DNA of 64,000 nt from Butyricimonas faecihominis (GCF_033096445.1 NZ_AP028155.1:749880-813879), one strand, 5' to 3'. Positions 1 through 9,445 are shown, numbered from the stretch's first letter. Translations and numbers: made by a program. Notes: generated from the letters alone by a model not told the origin.

Positions 1-2
1 CT

Positions 3-896
3 TTGGATGACATGATGGCCGGACATTCCGATAAGTTATTGAATAATACCTATTTCTTCGGTTTTCGGGATAGTGCCTGGATGATGATCCTTTTCGTGGT
101 TGGGTTGATATTCGTAAAAGTGATTGCCACGGCCTTAACCAATGGTAGTGGGGGTGTTGGTGGTGTTTTTGCTCCGAGTTTGTTCACGGGTGGTGTTGCC
201 GGGTATTTGTTGGCGATGTTGATTAATATGAGCGGAATCCGTATCGTGGAACCCAGTCATTTCGTCTTGGCGGGAATGGCGGGAACGATGTCCGGTGTCA
301 TGAAGGCCCCGTTAACAGCCATGTTCTTGATTGCCGAGATTTCGGGAGGTTATGCCTTATTTCTACCTTTGATGCTGACCTCGGTTATTTCTTACCTGAC
401 TAGCCAAGGGATGGAACCTTATTCTATTTATGCCCGTCGTTTAGCCATGCAGGGAGACTTGTTGACTCATAACAAGGATAAAGCCGTGTTGACTTTGATG
501 AAATTGAACAAGGTGGTGGAAACGGATTTTAAGACGATCGAGGTGGAGGCGACATTAGGTGATCTGGTAAAGGTGGTTTCCAAATCGAGCCGGAATCTAT
601 TCCCTGTTTTGAATTCCAACCAGCAATTGTTGGGGATTGTCTTGCTGGATGACATTCGTAAAGTGATGTTTAATCAAGAATTGTATTCGAAAACCTACGT
701 GCGGGATTTCATGACAACGCCTTCCGTGGTGATTGACATCAACGACTCGATGGAGGTTGTTATGAAGAAATTCGAGGATTCGAAAGCGTGGAACCTCCCC
801 GTCCTTCAAGATCATAAATATATTGGTTTTGTTTCTAAAGCGAAGATATTCAACACGTATCGAAAAGTGTTGATTCATTTCTCCGATGATGAATAG
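3..896 (+). CDS. ClC-family chloride channel/transporter with CBS pair (5' truncated)
   Basis: The gene begins before the window, so only about 297 C-terminal residues are visible. The first ~145 residues are membrane helices that include GGVFAPSLFTGG, the conserved GxFxP block that helps form the ClC anion pathway, and a following MSGVMKAPLTAMF helix. After residue ~150 the protein becomes cytosolic and holds two CBS-like repeats (about 175-232 and 235-292, the second starting near VRDFMTTPSVV). CBS pairs in ClC proteins usually bind adenine nucleotides and gate the pore. Whether it is a channel or an H+/Cl- exchanger cannot be told, because the gating-glutamate segment (GxEGP) lies upstream. 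The family call is secure. Confidence 0.93.
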   Translation: MDDMMAGHSDKLLNNTYFFGFRDSAWMMILFVVGLIFVKVIATALTNGSGGVGGVFAPSLFTGGVAGYLLAMLINMSGIRIVEPSHFVLAGMAGTMSGVMKAPLTAMFLIAEISGGYALFLPLMLTSVISYLTSQGMEPYSIYARRLAMQGDLLTHNKDKAVLTLMKLNKVVETDFKTIEVEATLGDLVKVVSKSSRNLFPVLNSNQQLLGIVLLDDIRKVMFNQELYSKTYVRDFMTTPSVVIDINDSMEVVMKKFEDSKAWNLPVLQDHKYIGFVSKAKIFNTYRKVLIHFSDDE

Positions 897-941
897 TTTT
901 TAGTGTAACAATTTAGATCGTTTTGCGTTATTTATGGCGAT

Positions 942-990
942 ACATTAGATTTAATGTGTCTAAATAACTTCTTATTAGAAAAAAGAAGTT
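942..990. repeat. Two small inverted repeats between ClC gene and DUF2795 gene
   Basis: ACATTA/TAATGT (942-947 and 952-957, 4-nt loop) is followed by AACTTCTT/AAGAAGTT (966-973 and 983-990, 9-nt loop). Neither is followed by a run of T, so termination is not obvious. They could be a weak terminator of the ClC transcript or operators for the next promoter. Confidence 0.4.
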
Positions 991-1008
991 GTATTATTAG
1001 AAATAAAC

Positions 1009-1016
1009 TATATATT
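1009..1016 (+). promoter_or_regulatory. Possible -7 element (TATATTCG) for the DUF2795 gene
   Basis: This is one base away from the Bacteroidota -7 consensus TAnnTTTG and lies 40 bp before the start codon. I see no clear -33 TTG at the right distance. Confidence 0.3.
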
Positions 1017-1056
1017 CGCGGCAAAAATAAGAAATTACATTAAAAACGATATAACT

Positions 1057-1278
1057 ATGTATTGGACACTAGAACTTGCCTCTAAATTGGAAGATGCGCC
1101 TTGGCCAGCATCAAAAGATGAGTTGATAGACTACGCCATTCGTTCCGGGGCACCTATGGAAGTGATCGAAAATCTTCAGGATATCGAGGATGATGAAGAA
1201 ATATTTGAAAGTATTGAAGATATTTGGCCAGACTATCCGAGTAAAGATGACTTTTTCTTTAACGAGGACGAGTATTGA
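1057..1278 (+). CDS. DUF2795-type small acidic protein
   Basis: A 73-residue, strongly acidic protein starting MYWTLELASKLEDAPWP. The phrase W-P-A-S-K-D-E-L-I-D-Y-A-I-R-S-G-A matches the DUF2795 pattern, in which a short helical domain follows a D/W-P element. The tail (residues ~45-73) is rich in D, E and F. It is a stand-alone gene with its own hairpin terminator. The family is widespread in Bacteroidales next to housekeeping genes and has no assigned function. The start is the only ATG that keeps the conserved N-terminus. Confidence 0.82.
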   Translation: MYWTLELASKLEDAPWPASKDELIDYAIRSGAPMEVIENLQDIEDDEEIFESIEDIWPDYPSKDDFFFNEDEY

Positions 1279-1301
1279 TTTATTCGGGTAAATGAAAAGA
1301 T

Positions 1302-1339
1302 AACGAACCACTCCGCAAGGGGTGGTTCGTTGTTTTATA
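1302..1339 (+). terminator. Intrinsic terminator after DUF2795 gene
   Basis: A 13-bp stem (1302-1314 with 1319-1331, one G-T pair) with a GCAA tetraloop is followed by GTTTTATAT. It starts 23 bp after the stop codon. Confidence 0.85.
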
Positions 1340-1557
1340 TGGCAACGTGAAATTTTCCTATTGTTTGGGCGTGGATATTTATTTTTCTCATGTATGAGGA
1401 TTGTCATTTTTGACATTGAAGGTTCATAAAAAGATAAATGTATGAACTGTTTTGATAAAGTTCACAGGTCGTGTTTATCATGTCATCAGATTATTATTAT
1501 ATACTTATTAGCATGTTAATATTTACTATGTAAGTATAATATATTATTATATAGATA

Positions 1558-1601
1558 GGAGCGGAATAGGGGAGGAATGGGAGCGGAATGGGAGCGGGTA
1601 A
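1558..1601 (+). repeat. Four tandem 11-bp units (GGAGCGGAATG type)
   Basis: The units are GGAGCGGAATA, GGGGAGGAATG, GGAGCGGAATG and GGAGCGGGTAA, head to tail with no spacer. The array is nearly pure purine on this strand and carries four runs of 3-4 G at 1569-1572, 1579-1581, 1590-1592 and 1596-1598, so it could fold as a G-quadruplex with loops of 6, 8 and 3. Confidence 0.85.
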
Positions 1602-1818
1602 CATGATGATAAGAATTTGGTCATAATTTTATAACATTTTGTTACACTTGATGCCTTATATTTATAGAATTTGTGGGAATGATGTGCTTTTGAGTAGATT
1701 TTGTATATATTGTTTTGTAAATCAGTGTATTAATAGTTGTGCTAAATAATAAAGATTATTTTTTCAAAAAAATGGGAAAATTTATCTAGTTGAGAAGGAG
1801 GGGAAGATAAATGTATAT

Positions 1819-1853
1819 AAGAAATGGTAACTTCGTGGAGGTTACCATTTCTT
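1819..1853. repeat. Perfect 13-bp inverted repeat before the sigma factor promoter
   Basis: AAGAAATGGTAAC (1819-1831) pairs with GTTACCATTTCTT (1841-1853) across a 9-nt loop. No T-run follows on the + strand, so a role as operator or RNA hairpin is as likely as termination. Confidence 0.65.
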
Positions 1854-1914
1854 GCTGTTCGCCCAGCACGAATATATTTTTAATTCCTTTAATAAAAAGT
1901 TTAATTTAATCTTT

Positions 1915-1922
1915 TATATTTG
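1915..1922 (+). promoter_or_regulatory. Bacteroidota -7 element TATATTTG for the ECF sigma gene
   Basis: An exact TAnnTTTG match whose last base is 14 bp before the first ATG (1936). Transcription would begin near 1928, leaving a leader of only about 8 nt, which may favour the second ATG at 1942 as start. No good -33 TTG is seen. Confidence 0.5.
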
Positions 1923-1935
1923 CATAAAAGAATGA

Positions 1936-2541
1936 ATGTACATGGTTGTGGATTATTCGGAAGATAGGGAAATGTTAACGTTATTGAGGCGTGGTGAAAT
2001 CTCTGCATTTGTAGATATATACACCACGTACTTCGACGCGTTGCTGAATTATGCCGATCGTTTGCTGAATGATATGGAGGCGGCCCGGGACGTGGTGCAA
2101 CAGGTGTACTATAAAATATGGGAAAACCGGGATGCGTTGAATATTTCTCTTTCTATTAAAGCTTATCTTTTTAAATCAGTTTATCATGGCAGCTTGAATA
2201 CGTTGGCTCATCAGAAAAATATCCAAAAGTACGAGCAGGAACAATTGACTGATTTCTACTTCTCTACAGTGATACAATCCCCCGAGGCGGAAGAGGCTTT
2301 GTGGAAATCGGATATAGAGCTGGCTGTTCAAGAGGCCATCGCAACTTTACCCGAGAAATGTTGGGAAGTTTTCGTGTTGAGTAAGATTGAAGGGTTGAAA
2401 AACCGGGAAATTGCCGAAAAACTGAATATTTCGGAAAAAACGGTTGAACGTCATATGTCAATAGCATTGAGTAAGTTACGAGACGAACTGGACTGGTTGT
2501 TACAAATTATTTTATTTTTTTCATTTTCTCATTGGGGGTAA
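1936..2541 (+). CDS. ECF-family RNA polymerase sigma-70 factor
   Basis: A ~200-residue extracytoplasmic-function sigma factor of the type that drives SusC/SusD loci. Region 2 is at residues ~18-85 (DALLNYADRLLNDMEAARDVVQQVYYKIWENR) and region 4 at ~125-185 (LPEKCWEVFVLSKIEGLKNREIA then LNISEKTVERHMSIALSKL, the helix-turn-helix). The gene lies 41 bp before a FecR-type anti-sigma gene, so the pair should respond to a signal passed on by the downstream STN-bearing SusC. The C-terminal ~10 residues are hydrophobic. Translation may begin at 1936 or 1942; both fit. Confidence 0.93.
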   Translation: MYMVVDYSEDREMLTLLRRGEISAFVDIYTTYFDALLNYADRLLNDMEAARDVVQQVYYKIWENRDALNISLSIKAYLFKSVYHGSLNTLAHQKNIQKYEQEQLTDFYFSTVIQSPEAEEALWKSDIELAVQEAIATLPEKCWEVFVLSKIEGLKNREIAEKLNISEKTVERHMSIALSKLRDELDWLLQIILFFSFSHWG

Positions 2542-2582
2542 AGTTTCCCTCGGCTGTCTTTAGTGTATAAAAGCACGAGAAG

Positions 2583-3749
2583 ATGGACGATAAAAAAATC
2601 AATATAGAAGAATTACTGGTCCGAATACTGGAAAACCGGGCAGGTTCGGAAGAAATACGATATTTCTCGAAATGGATGGAGGGGCAGGAAAATCGGGTGT
2701 ATTTTGAGAAGTTCAAGAAAATATGGAATTTTTCCGCGGGAAGTCACGCAAGCCCGGAAATGCTGGAGGCGGGGGTAAGAGATTACCGTCTGTTTATGGA
2801 AAAATCTCTGAAATCGAAAATGCGTGTGACGTTGATGTGGAGGATAGGTTCGGTTGCGGCAGTGTTATTGATGATCCTGTCTTCTGTCTTCTGGTTACGG
2901 AAAGATGTTCCGGAGGTTTCTTCGGGTGAAAAATATGTCGTTTCTTCGGGACGGGAAGTTATTTTGAAGTTGGCTGATAACAAAGAGATCATACTTGGTG
3001 ATTCGTTAAACCTGTCGGGGGTGGCGGGAGAGTGGGTCAGTATTAATAAAGTGGATCATCGGGGAATCGTGTATAGGCTAAAAGATTCGATGGGAATCGA
3101 AGAAGAAGAATTGAGCTATAATCAAATTATTGTTCCGGCAGGCGAGCGTTTTCTAGTGCAGCTGTCTGATGGAACCAAGGTATGGATTAATTCGGAAAGT
3201 GCTTTGCGTTACCCGGCTTATTTTGGTAAAAATATTCGGGAAGTCGAGGCCCGGGGAAACGTGTATTTTGAAGTGGCCAAGGATTCGACCCGCCCGTTCG
3301 TGGTGGCATCAAGGGAGTTGACCACGGAAGTGTTGGGAACCCGTTTTGAGGTGAACACCTACGGGGACCGGGATGAGGTGAGCGCGACGTTGGTGGAAGG
3401 AAGCGTGCGCGTCGGTGTTGGCAGTCGTTTTGTTGTTATCAAGCCTAATCAACAATTCACGTTTAACACGAAGAGTGGCACTATCAAGGTGAACGAGGTG
3501 GATGCCGCGAGGAAAGTGATGTGGAAGGACGGTATACTGGTGATTGATAACGAGGCTTTCCGGGATGTGGTCTGGAAGCTGGAACGCTGGTATGGAGTGT
3601 CGATCGTGAACGAGACCGGACTTGTATTTACCCAATCTTTTAGCGGGGAGTTCGACCGGGAAGATATTCATATGGCAATCGAGTCACTGTGTACAAATTT
3701 GAATATTACTTACATGATGGATAAGGATCGAATTATTCTGAAGAGGTAA
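2583..3749 (+). CDS. FecR-family anti-sigma factor
   Basis: A 388-residue single-pass inner-membrane regulator. Residues ~1-80 form the cytosolic sigma-binding part, a membrane helix is at ~84-103 (IGSVAAVLLMILSSVFWL), and the periplasmic part holds the FecR core (GTKVWINSESALRYPAYF, then REVEARGNVYFEV, then VLGTRFEVNTYGD) and a C-terminal DUF4974-like domain (~315-388, including FSGEFDREDIHMAIESLC). It should hold the upstream sigma factor and receive the signal from the STN domain of the downstream SusC. The start follows the sigma gene in the same orientation, so the two are probably co-transcribed. Confidence 0.94.
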   Translation: MDDKKINIEELLVRILENRAGSEEIRYFSKWMEGQENRVYFEKFKKIWNFSAGSHASPEMLEAGVRDYRLFMEKSLKSKMRVTLMWRIGSVAAVLLMILSSVFWLRKDVPEVSSGEKYVVSSGREVILKLADNKEIILGDSLNLSGVAGEWVSINKVDHRGIVYRLKDSMGIEEEELSYNQIIVPAGERFLVQLSDGTKVWINSESALRYPAYFGKNIREVEARGNVYFEVAKDSTRPFVVASRELTTEVLGTRFEVNTYGDRDEVSATLVEGSVRVGVGSRFVVIKPNQQFTFNTKSGTIKVNEVDAARKVMWKDGILVIDNEAFRDVVWKLERWYGVSIVNETGLVFTQSFSGEFDREDIHMAIESLCTNLNITYMMDKDRIILKR

Positions 3750-3753
3750 CAAA

Positions 3754-3792
3754 AAAGAGCATCCGTGCGACCAACACTATTCGATGCTCTTT
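3754..3792. repeat. Hairpin between fecR-type and susC-type genes
   Basis: AAAGAGCATC (3754-3763) pairs with GATGCTCTTT (3783-3792) across a 19-nt loop. On the + strand only three T follow, while the - strand reading ends in a six-T run. It may reduce read-through from the regulator genes into susC, or act as an mRNA end. Confidence 0.55.
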
Positions 3793-3834
3793 GCGCTAAG
3801 CCTTACTTATTAATAAACTTAACATGACAAAATT

Positions 3835-6800
3835 ATGAAAAAAAACAAGTATTCGTTGTCTTTGTCATTAAAATTTCTCTGTAGAGTCGTTTTATTGACA
3901 ATTTTTGGGACAAGTTTCTTATTCTTTTCAGTGAAAGGTGATCCGGTGGAGCCACAACGGGTGACGTTGGAGCTGAAAGATGTTTCTCTCTCCGAGTTGT
4001 TTCAGGAGATAAAGAAACAGACTTCTTTCAAGTTCTTCTATAACGACACGCAGGAGAAGGAGATGGGGAAGATCACGATCAGCGTGAAGAACGAGACGGT
4101 GGAAAACGTGTTGGATCGGGTATTCCAAGGTAAGGAGTACACGTATCGGGTTTCCGGAGAACAGATTATCGTGGTAAAGCGTCAAGAAGCGAGAAAGCCA
4201 ATACAAGAAGTGGTCATCGAGGGAACAGTCTTGGAAAGGGATTCGATGCCTATTATCGGGGCCACAATCGTGTTACAGGGAACGACAACCGGAGTAGCAA
4301 CCGATGTGAACGGTAAGTTCCGGTTAGTCGTGCCTATGGACGACGAGATTTATATCGAGGTTTCTTTTCTGGGAATGAAAAAACAGGTGCATAAAGTGTT
4401 GGGATTACCGACCCCGAAACCGATGCGGATTGTGATGCAGCCGGAAACGGTGGGCGTAGACGAGGTGATTGTGACCGGATATGCTAATATTCGGAAAGAG
4501 AGTTTTACAGGTGCAGCCACGACGGTGACAAAGGAGGATATTTTGAAGATTTCTCCGAGAAACGTGATTGACGTGTTACAGGTTTTTGATCCTTCGTTGC
4601 GTGTTGTGAAGAATAACGAGATGGGGTCAAACCCGAATGCGTTACCGGAGTTCTATATTCGTGGGCGTACCGGAATGGATGGGGTGAAACAGCTTGATCT
4701 TCTTGAAGCACAACAGGGAGGGAGTGTTTCAGAATTTTCATTGACAACTAATCCCAATTTGCCCGTTTTTATTCTGGATGGTTACGAGGTGAATGTCCAG
4801 AAAATATACGATATGGATCCGAACAGGATTGCCAATATCACGATTTTGAAAGATGCCGCAGCGACAGCCATGTACGGTTCCCGTGCTTCAAACGGTGTTA
4901 TTGTGATCGAAACGGTAACCCCTGAATTGGGTAAATTGCAGGTATCTTACACGTTCAATGCTTCTCTGACGGCTCCTGATCTTTCTGATTATAACTTGAT
5001 GAATGCGAAAGAAAAGTTAGAGGCCGAACTATTGTCTGGTTTGTACGATCTTTCCAAGGCTAATGATATGACGGCTTATGTCATGAAGAAAAACTATATT
5101 ACACAGGGTGTTGATACCGATTGGATGTCACAACCTTTGCAAAATCAATTTAATCACTCTCATAGTTTGTATGTATCGGGGGGAACGGAAGGGTTTCGGT
5201 TCGGAGCAGACTTGAGCTATAGTCATGAGGGGGGAGTTATGAAAAAATCTTATCGTAATCGTATGAGTGTTGGGGTATATGTTGATTATCGAGTGGGCAA
5301 GTTACAGATTCGGAACCATGTGTCATACGACCTTGCCAAATCATCAGATTCTCCCTATGGCTCGTTTAGTGACTACACGAAACAACAGCCTTATTATGCC
5401 ATACATGATGAGGACGGGAAACTGAAACAAACCTTGGCTACCGGTATTCCGAATCCTCTTTACGAGGCAACTTTAGGTAACTTTAGTCGTGGAGAATCCA
5501 CGAATTTAACGAATAACCTGAGTTTTTACTGGTTTATCAGCGATCATCTCCAATTACAAAGTCAATTCTCTGTTACGAAAAGTGATACAGAAGACAATAA
5601 TTTCACGGACCCTTTATCAACAAAGTATAGTTCTCAAGATAATCCTTTTACTCGTGGGGATTTGTCTGTTAGCAGTACGGACAATTTTAGTTGGAACGTG
5701 AACGCATTTTTGGCTTATAATAATTCGATCGGGAAGAATTATTTGAATTTGTCCTTGGGTATAAACGCTCAAGAGAATCAAACGAGTAGTTTATCGTCTC
5801 AATACAGAGGATTTCCTTCAGCAGCTTTACACACGATAGGACACGCCAAGGAGATCGTGAGTAAACCTTCCGGTGCGGATAACAAGACCCGTTTAATGGG
5901 AATCTTTATTTCCGGGAACTACTCTTGGGATAATATTATTCTGGGGGATGTGTCTATTCGTTTTGATGGTTCTTCCGAGTTTGGTTCCGATTCACAGTGG
6001 GGGTCTTTCTGGTCGGTTGGTGGTGGTATTAATGTTCACAATTTGAAGTTCATGAAGGCTCTCCCGTGGCTTAATCAATTTAAAATTCGCGGAACCTATG
6101 GTGCTACCGGTAAGGTGAACTATCCTCCTTATGCAGCACGTGATACTTACGAGGTTCTTTTTGATGACTGGTATTCCACGGGTGTCGGGGCTACCCTGCA
6201 AGGTATTGGAAACGAAAAGCTCGTTTGGGAGAAAACCAACACGACGAATATCGGTTTTGATCTTAGTTTTTTCCAAAGCAAGTACAGTTTAACTTTCTCA
6301 TGGTATAACCGTCAGACCGTGGATATGATTACAGATGTTACCATTCCGTCTTCAGCCGGTTTCACTTCCTACAAGGATAATATGGGGGAAACTCGTAATC
6401 GGGGATATGAAATTAGTTTAAGTGCTACCATTCTTAATACGAAGGATTTTGGAGTAAATGCTTTCATTAATTTCGCTCGTAACGAGGGGAGATTGATGAA
6501 AATATCCGAATCTTTGAAAGCGTATAATGAACGTGTGGATGATTATTTAACGTTACAACATACGGCATACGCGAATTCGGCTGAAAAATCCGAACCGTTC
6601 CTAAAATATGAAGAAGGTGGTTCCTTAACAGCTATTTACGGGATGAAATCATTGGGAATTAATCCTGCGGATGGGGAGGAATTATTTGTAGATCGTTCAG
6701 GGAATGTCACGGGGAAATGGTTATCATCCCAGCAGCAGATTATCGGAAATACAGAACCCAAAGGGCAAGGATCGTTCGGGATCAATATTCGGTGGAAACG

Positions 6801-7212
6801 TTTGACCCTGTACACGAGTTGCATGTACGAGTTCGGAGGGCAACAATATAACTCAACCTTGTTGGGTAAAGTGGAATGTGTTGATTTATCTTCGTCCAAT
6901 GCGGATAAACGGGTATTGACGCAACGTTGGCAAAAGCCGGGTGATGTCACACCTTTAAAGAATATTGCCAATCGGAAGCTGACCACCCAGTCGACCTCCC
7001 GTTTCGTGCAGGATAATAACGAGTTCACGATCAATTCGATCTCGTTATCCTATGAATTCAATCCTGAATGGGTGAGACGTATCGGGTTGGATGTCCTTCG
7101 AATACAGGCTAGTACGAACGATTTGGGTACATTTTCCTCTATTAAGCAGGAACGAGGATTGGATTACCCGTTTGCCCGTACCTTTAATTTGGGTTTAAGT
7201 GTTAGTTTCTAA
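3835..7212 (+). CDS. SusC/RagA-type TonB-linked outer membrane transporter with STN domain
   Basis: A 1125-residue protein. Residues 1-~35 form a signal peptide. An STN domain (~42-117, starting VTLELKDVSLSELF) links it to the sigma/FecR pair. A carboxypeptidase-regulatory-like domain follows (~128-210, with GATIVLQGTTTGVATDVNG), then the plug (~215-355, DEVIVTGYANIRKESFTGA and a GSRASNGVIVIET end) and a long beta-barrel that closes with a C-terminal aromatic residue (NLGLSVSF). It should import a ligand across the outer membrane with the SusD lipoprotein downstream and signal ligand binding inward. No degradative enzyme lies nearby, so the substrate may be a peptide, a metal complex or a small glycan; the sequence alone does not decide. 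Confidence 0.95.
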   Translation: MKKNKYSLSLSLKFLCRVVLLTIFGTSFLFFSVKGDPVEPQRVTLELKDVSLSELFQEIKKQTSFKFFYNDTQEKEMGKITISVKNETVENVLDRVFQGKEYTYRVSGEQIIVVKRQEARKPIQEVVIEGTVLERDSMPIIGATIVLQGTTTGVATDVNGKFRLVVPMDDEIYIEVSFLGMKKQVHKVLGLPTPKPMRIVMQPETVGVDEVIVTGYANIRKESFTGAATTVTKEDILKISPRNVIDVLQVFDPSLRVVKNNEMGSNPNALPEFYIRGRTGMDGVKQLDLLEAQQGGSVSEFSLTTNPNLPVFILDGYEVNVQKIYDMDPNRIANITILKDAAATAMYGSRASNGVIVIETVTPELGKLQVSYTFNASLTAPDLSDYNLMNAKEKLEAELLSGLYDLSKANDMTAYVMKKNYITQGVDTDWMSQPLQNQFNHSHSLYVSGGTEGFRFGADLSYSHEGGVMKKSYRNRMSVGVYVDYRVGKLQIRNHVSYDLAKSSDSPYGSFSDYTKQQPYYAIHDEDGKLKQTLATGIPNPLYEATLGNFSRGESTNLTNNLSFYWFISDHLQLQSQFSVTKSDTEDNNFTDPLSTKYSSQDNPFTRGDLSVSSTDNFSWNVNAFLAYNNSIGKNYLNLSLGINAQENQTSSLSSQYRGFPSAALHTIGHAKEIVSKPSGADNKTRLMGIFISGNYSWDNIILGDVSIRFDGSSEFGSDSQWGSFWSVGGGINVHNLKFMKALPWLNQFKIRGTYGATGKVNYPPYAARDTYEVLFDDWYSTGVGATLQGIGNEKLVWEKTNTTNIGFDLSFFQSKYSLTFSWYNRQTVDMITDVTIPSSAGFTSYKDNMGETRNRGYEISLSATILNTKDFGVNAFINFARNEGRLMKISESLKAYNERVDDYLTLQHTAYANSAEKSEPFLKYEEGGSLTAIYGMKSLGINPADGEELFVDRSGNVTGKWLSSQQQIIGNTEPKGQGSFGINIRWKRLTLYTSCMYEFGGQQYNSTLLGKVECVDLSSSNADKRVLTQRWQKPGDVTPLKNIANRKLTTQSTSRFVQDNNEFTINSISLSYEFNPEWVRRIGLDVLRIQASTNDLGTFSSIKQERGLDYPFARTFNLGLSVSF

Positions 7213-7224
7213 AATCATTCGCTT

Positions 7225-8721
7225 ATGAAAACGTATAAAAATATATTATTGTCCGGTTTGTTACTCTTTTCCCTTTCTTCTTGTTCCGATTGGTTTCAAG
7301 TGGAACCGGAAAACGAGATTGCTAAAGAAGATTTATTTTCCAGCTATGATGGTTACAGGACAGCACTAAACGGTATTTACCGGAACTTGTCCGGAACATC
7401 GCTTTACGGGCAGGACCTTTCGTTTGGTTTTATTAGTTTGCTCGGTCAGAATTATGAAGTCCCTTCTTGGCTAGCTTTGTACCCTGAATATTATTTTCTC
7501 GGTAATGCTATAAATTATAATTATGAGCATAATAATATCAAAAGTATCACTCAAGCTATTTGGGAAAAAGCGTATAATACCATCGCTAATTGTAACGTGC
7601 TTATCCAGAATACAGAGGCACACGGGAACGACTTTTTCTACGAGGGTGAAAACGAGAAAAATATTCTTATCGGGGAGGCGAAAGGGCTTCGGGCATTGAT
7701 GCATTTCGATATATTGAGGTTATTTGCCCCGGCTCCTGTAACGGGAGATGATGCGGCTTATGTTCCTTATGTAACGGTGTATTTGACTTCACACCCGACC
7801 CATCTGCCAACATCCGTGGTGCTGGATAGTATTATCAGTGACCTGAAACAGGCACAACGGCTATTGGCTTATAACGATACATTGTATAACTATAAAATGA
7901 TGGAAAGTGCGAGTATGCGTTTTGATGGTAATGTAACAGGTACGGCTCTTGGTGGTGATTTTTTTGCATACCGGGGAACTCGTATGAATTATGTTGCAGC
8001 GACGGCCTTGCTAGCTAGAGCTTATCAATACAAGGGAGATCGGGCGATGGCTTATCAATATGCTCAAGAAGTGTATCGTTTCCAAAGTGAAAAAGGTTGG
8101 TATCGTTTTACTCCCGAGGGGAATATCAGTAACACGAATGTTCAATATCGCCGATGTAAGTTATTTGATGATATTTTATTGGCTTTTTATAACACGAAAA
8201 TATTTGACGTTTATAATGACTGGTTCCAATCGTTTTATTCGTCTTATTCACAATTCCCGATTAAGAACAGAACGAATTTGTTTACGGGGGATTTGGCTGA
8301 CTTTAGGTATCGTTATTTGCTTCACGAGACCGGGTATTCCTTGAAGTGGGTTCCTGTAACGGATGCCAGTGCTTTATGGAATATACAGTATCAATATCCT
8401 CTTTTGCCTGTTATGCGTATGAGCGAGATATATTACATCATGTGTGAGTATTTGGCCGAGACGGATTTACCACGGGCAATTAATTTACTCAATACCTTGA
8501 AAATAGCTAGAGGTGCGGCCGAATTAAATACTTCCTTGACAAAGGATGAATTTCTGGATCGAATGTACATGGATGCCACACGTGAATCCATTGCTGAAGG
8601 GCAGACTTTTTACTTGTATAAACGACTGAATAGGGATATGTACAACGGGGAATACCCGATTGACATGAGTGGTGGAAAATACGTGATACCACTCCCGGAC
8701 AGTGAAACCATCATCCAATAA
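7225..8721 (+). CDS. SusD/RagB-type nutrient-binding lipoprotein
   Basis: A 498-residue surface lipoprotein. The signal peptide ends in the lipobox FSLSSC (Cys ~20). The following SDWFQVEPENEIAKEDLF is the standard SusD start, and the TPR-like helices continue through YNTIANCNVLI, AKGLRALMHFDILRLF and a C-terminal MRMSEIYYIMCEYLAE with the EAR/ESIAEGQTFYLYKRL end typical of RagB/SusD. It forms the lid on the SusC barrel encoded 12 bp upstream. The ligand is unknown. Confidence 0.95.
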   Translation: MKTYKNILLSGLLLFSLSSCSDWFQVEPENEIAKEDLFSSYDGYRTALNGIYRNLSGTSLYGQDLSFGFISLLGQNYEVPSWLALYPEYYFLGNAINYNYEHNNIKSITQAIWEKAYNTIANCNVLIQNTEAHGNDFFYEGENEKNILIGEAKGLRALMHFDILRLFAPAPVTGDDAAYVPYVTVYLTSHPTHLPTSVVLDSIISDLKQAQRLLAYNDTLYNYKMMESASMRFDGNVTGTALGGDFFAYRGTRMNYVAATALLARAYQYKGDRAMAYQYAQEVYRFQSEKGWYRFTPEGNISNTNVQYRRCKLFDDILLAFYNTKIFDVYNDWFQSFYSSYSQFPIKNRTNLFTGDLADFRYRYLLHETGYSLKWVPVTDASALWNIQYQYPLLPVMRMSEIYYIMCEYLAETDLPRAINLLNTLKIARGAAELNTSLTKDEFLDRMYMDATRESIAEGQTFYLYKRLNRDMYNGEYPIDMSGGKYVIPLPDSETIIQ

Positions 8722-8733
8722 AGAATAGGAATT

Positions 8734-9429
8734 ATGAAAAATAAAATATTAACCATATTAGCATTGGCCCTTTTATCGATAGGGTGTGATAAAAGGGAAA
8801 TTCCCACGTATAACACGGGAAGGCATTATATCGAATTTGAAAATGCGACGGTCGATTCTACTATTTTCACGTTTATCTATCATCCATATGATGAATATTA
8901 CGACCTTCCGGTTGCCGTGAAGATTGCCGGACAGGATGCAGATCGGGATTTAACTTATAAAATATACGTGGATGAGGAACTTTCCACGGCGGAAACCAAA
9001 CACTACACTCTGCCGGAGAAGACGGTTATTCGTCAAGGATTTTACCATGATACCTGTTATATTCGCCTAAACAAAACGAGCGATCTGGATAGTAAGAAGG
9101 TAAGACTCGTGATTCGTTTGGAAACGACTTCTGATTTAGCGATAGGTAAATTGGAGAATTCTGTGGCTATTATCCAATTTTCGAATACCGTTGATCGGCC
9201 GGAATGGTGGGATTCTAACGTGGAACAATATTACTTGGGAACTTACTCGCAGAAGAAATTTGTTCTATTCCTTCAAGTGACAGAGGCTGACCTGACGGGG
9301 GCAAGCGACAGCGAGAAACGAGCTTATGCTTTGGAATTTAAGCAATACCTGATTGACCATCGCGGGGAACCGGAAACGATAGACGAGAACGGGCAACCCA
9401 TGACAGTTCCGGTGTTAGGTTTGGAGTAA
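8734..9429 (+). CDS. DUF4843 domain lipoprotein
   Basis: A 231-residue protein with lipobox LLSIGC (Cys ~18). The body begins DKREIPTYNTGRHYIEFEN, the usual opening of DUF4843 proteins, which follow SusD in loci of this architecture. The fold is predicted to be a beta-sandwich exposed at the cell surface. It sits 12 bp after susD and just before the PKD-like gene, so it is an accessory surface component of the same operon. No catalytic residues are evident. Confidence 0.85.
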   Translation: MKNKILTILALALLSIGCDKREIPTYNTGRHYIEFENATVDSTIFTFIYHPYDEYYDLPVAVKIAGQDADRDLTYKIYVDEELSTAETKHYTLPEKTVIRQGFYHDTCYIRLNKTSDLDSKKVRLVIRLETTSDLAIGKLENSVAIIQFSNTVDRPEWWDSNVEQYYLGTYSQKKFVLFLQVTEADLTGASDSEKRAYALEFKQYLIDHRGEPETIDENGQPMTVPVLGLE

Positions 9430-9445
9430 TAATAGTTTGATAAAG

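Larger units (their letters stand above)
1340..1914. other. Long non-coding gap upstream of the sigma factor gene
   Basis: About 600 bp of AT-rich sequence without a credible gene. It holds a purine-rich 11-bp repeat array (1558-1601) and a perfect 13-bp inverted repeat (1819-1853), listed separately. Several T-rich stretches resemble promoter elements but none is convincing. Confidence 0.6.

Noticed and set aside
1340-1914. Hidden gene in the long gap
   Set aside because: No frame over ~40 codons has a plausible start, composition or motif.
3309-3671. 120-codon antisense frame in the FecR gene
   Set aside because: Shadow of a conserved gene with no own promoter or motif.
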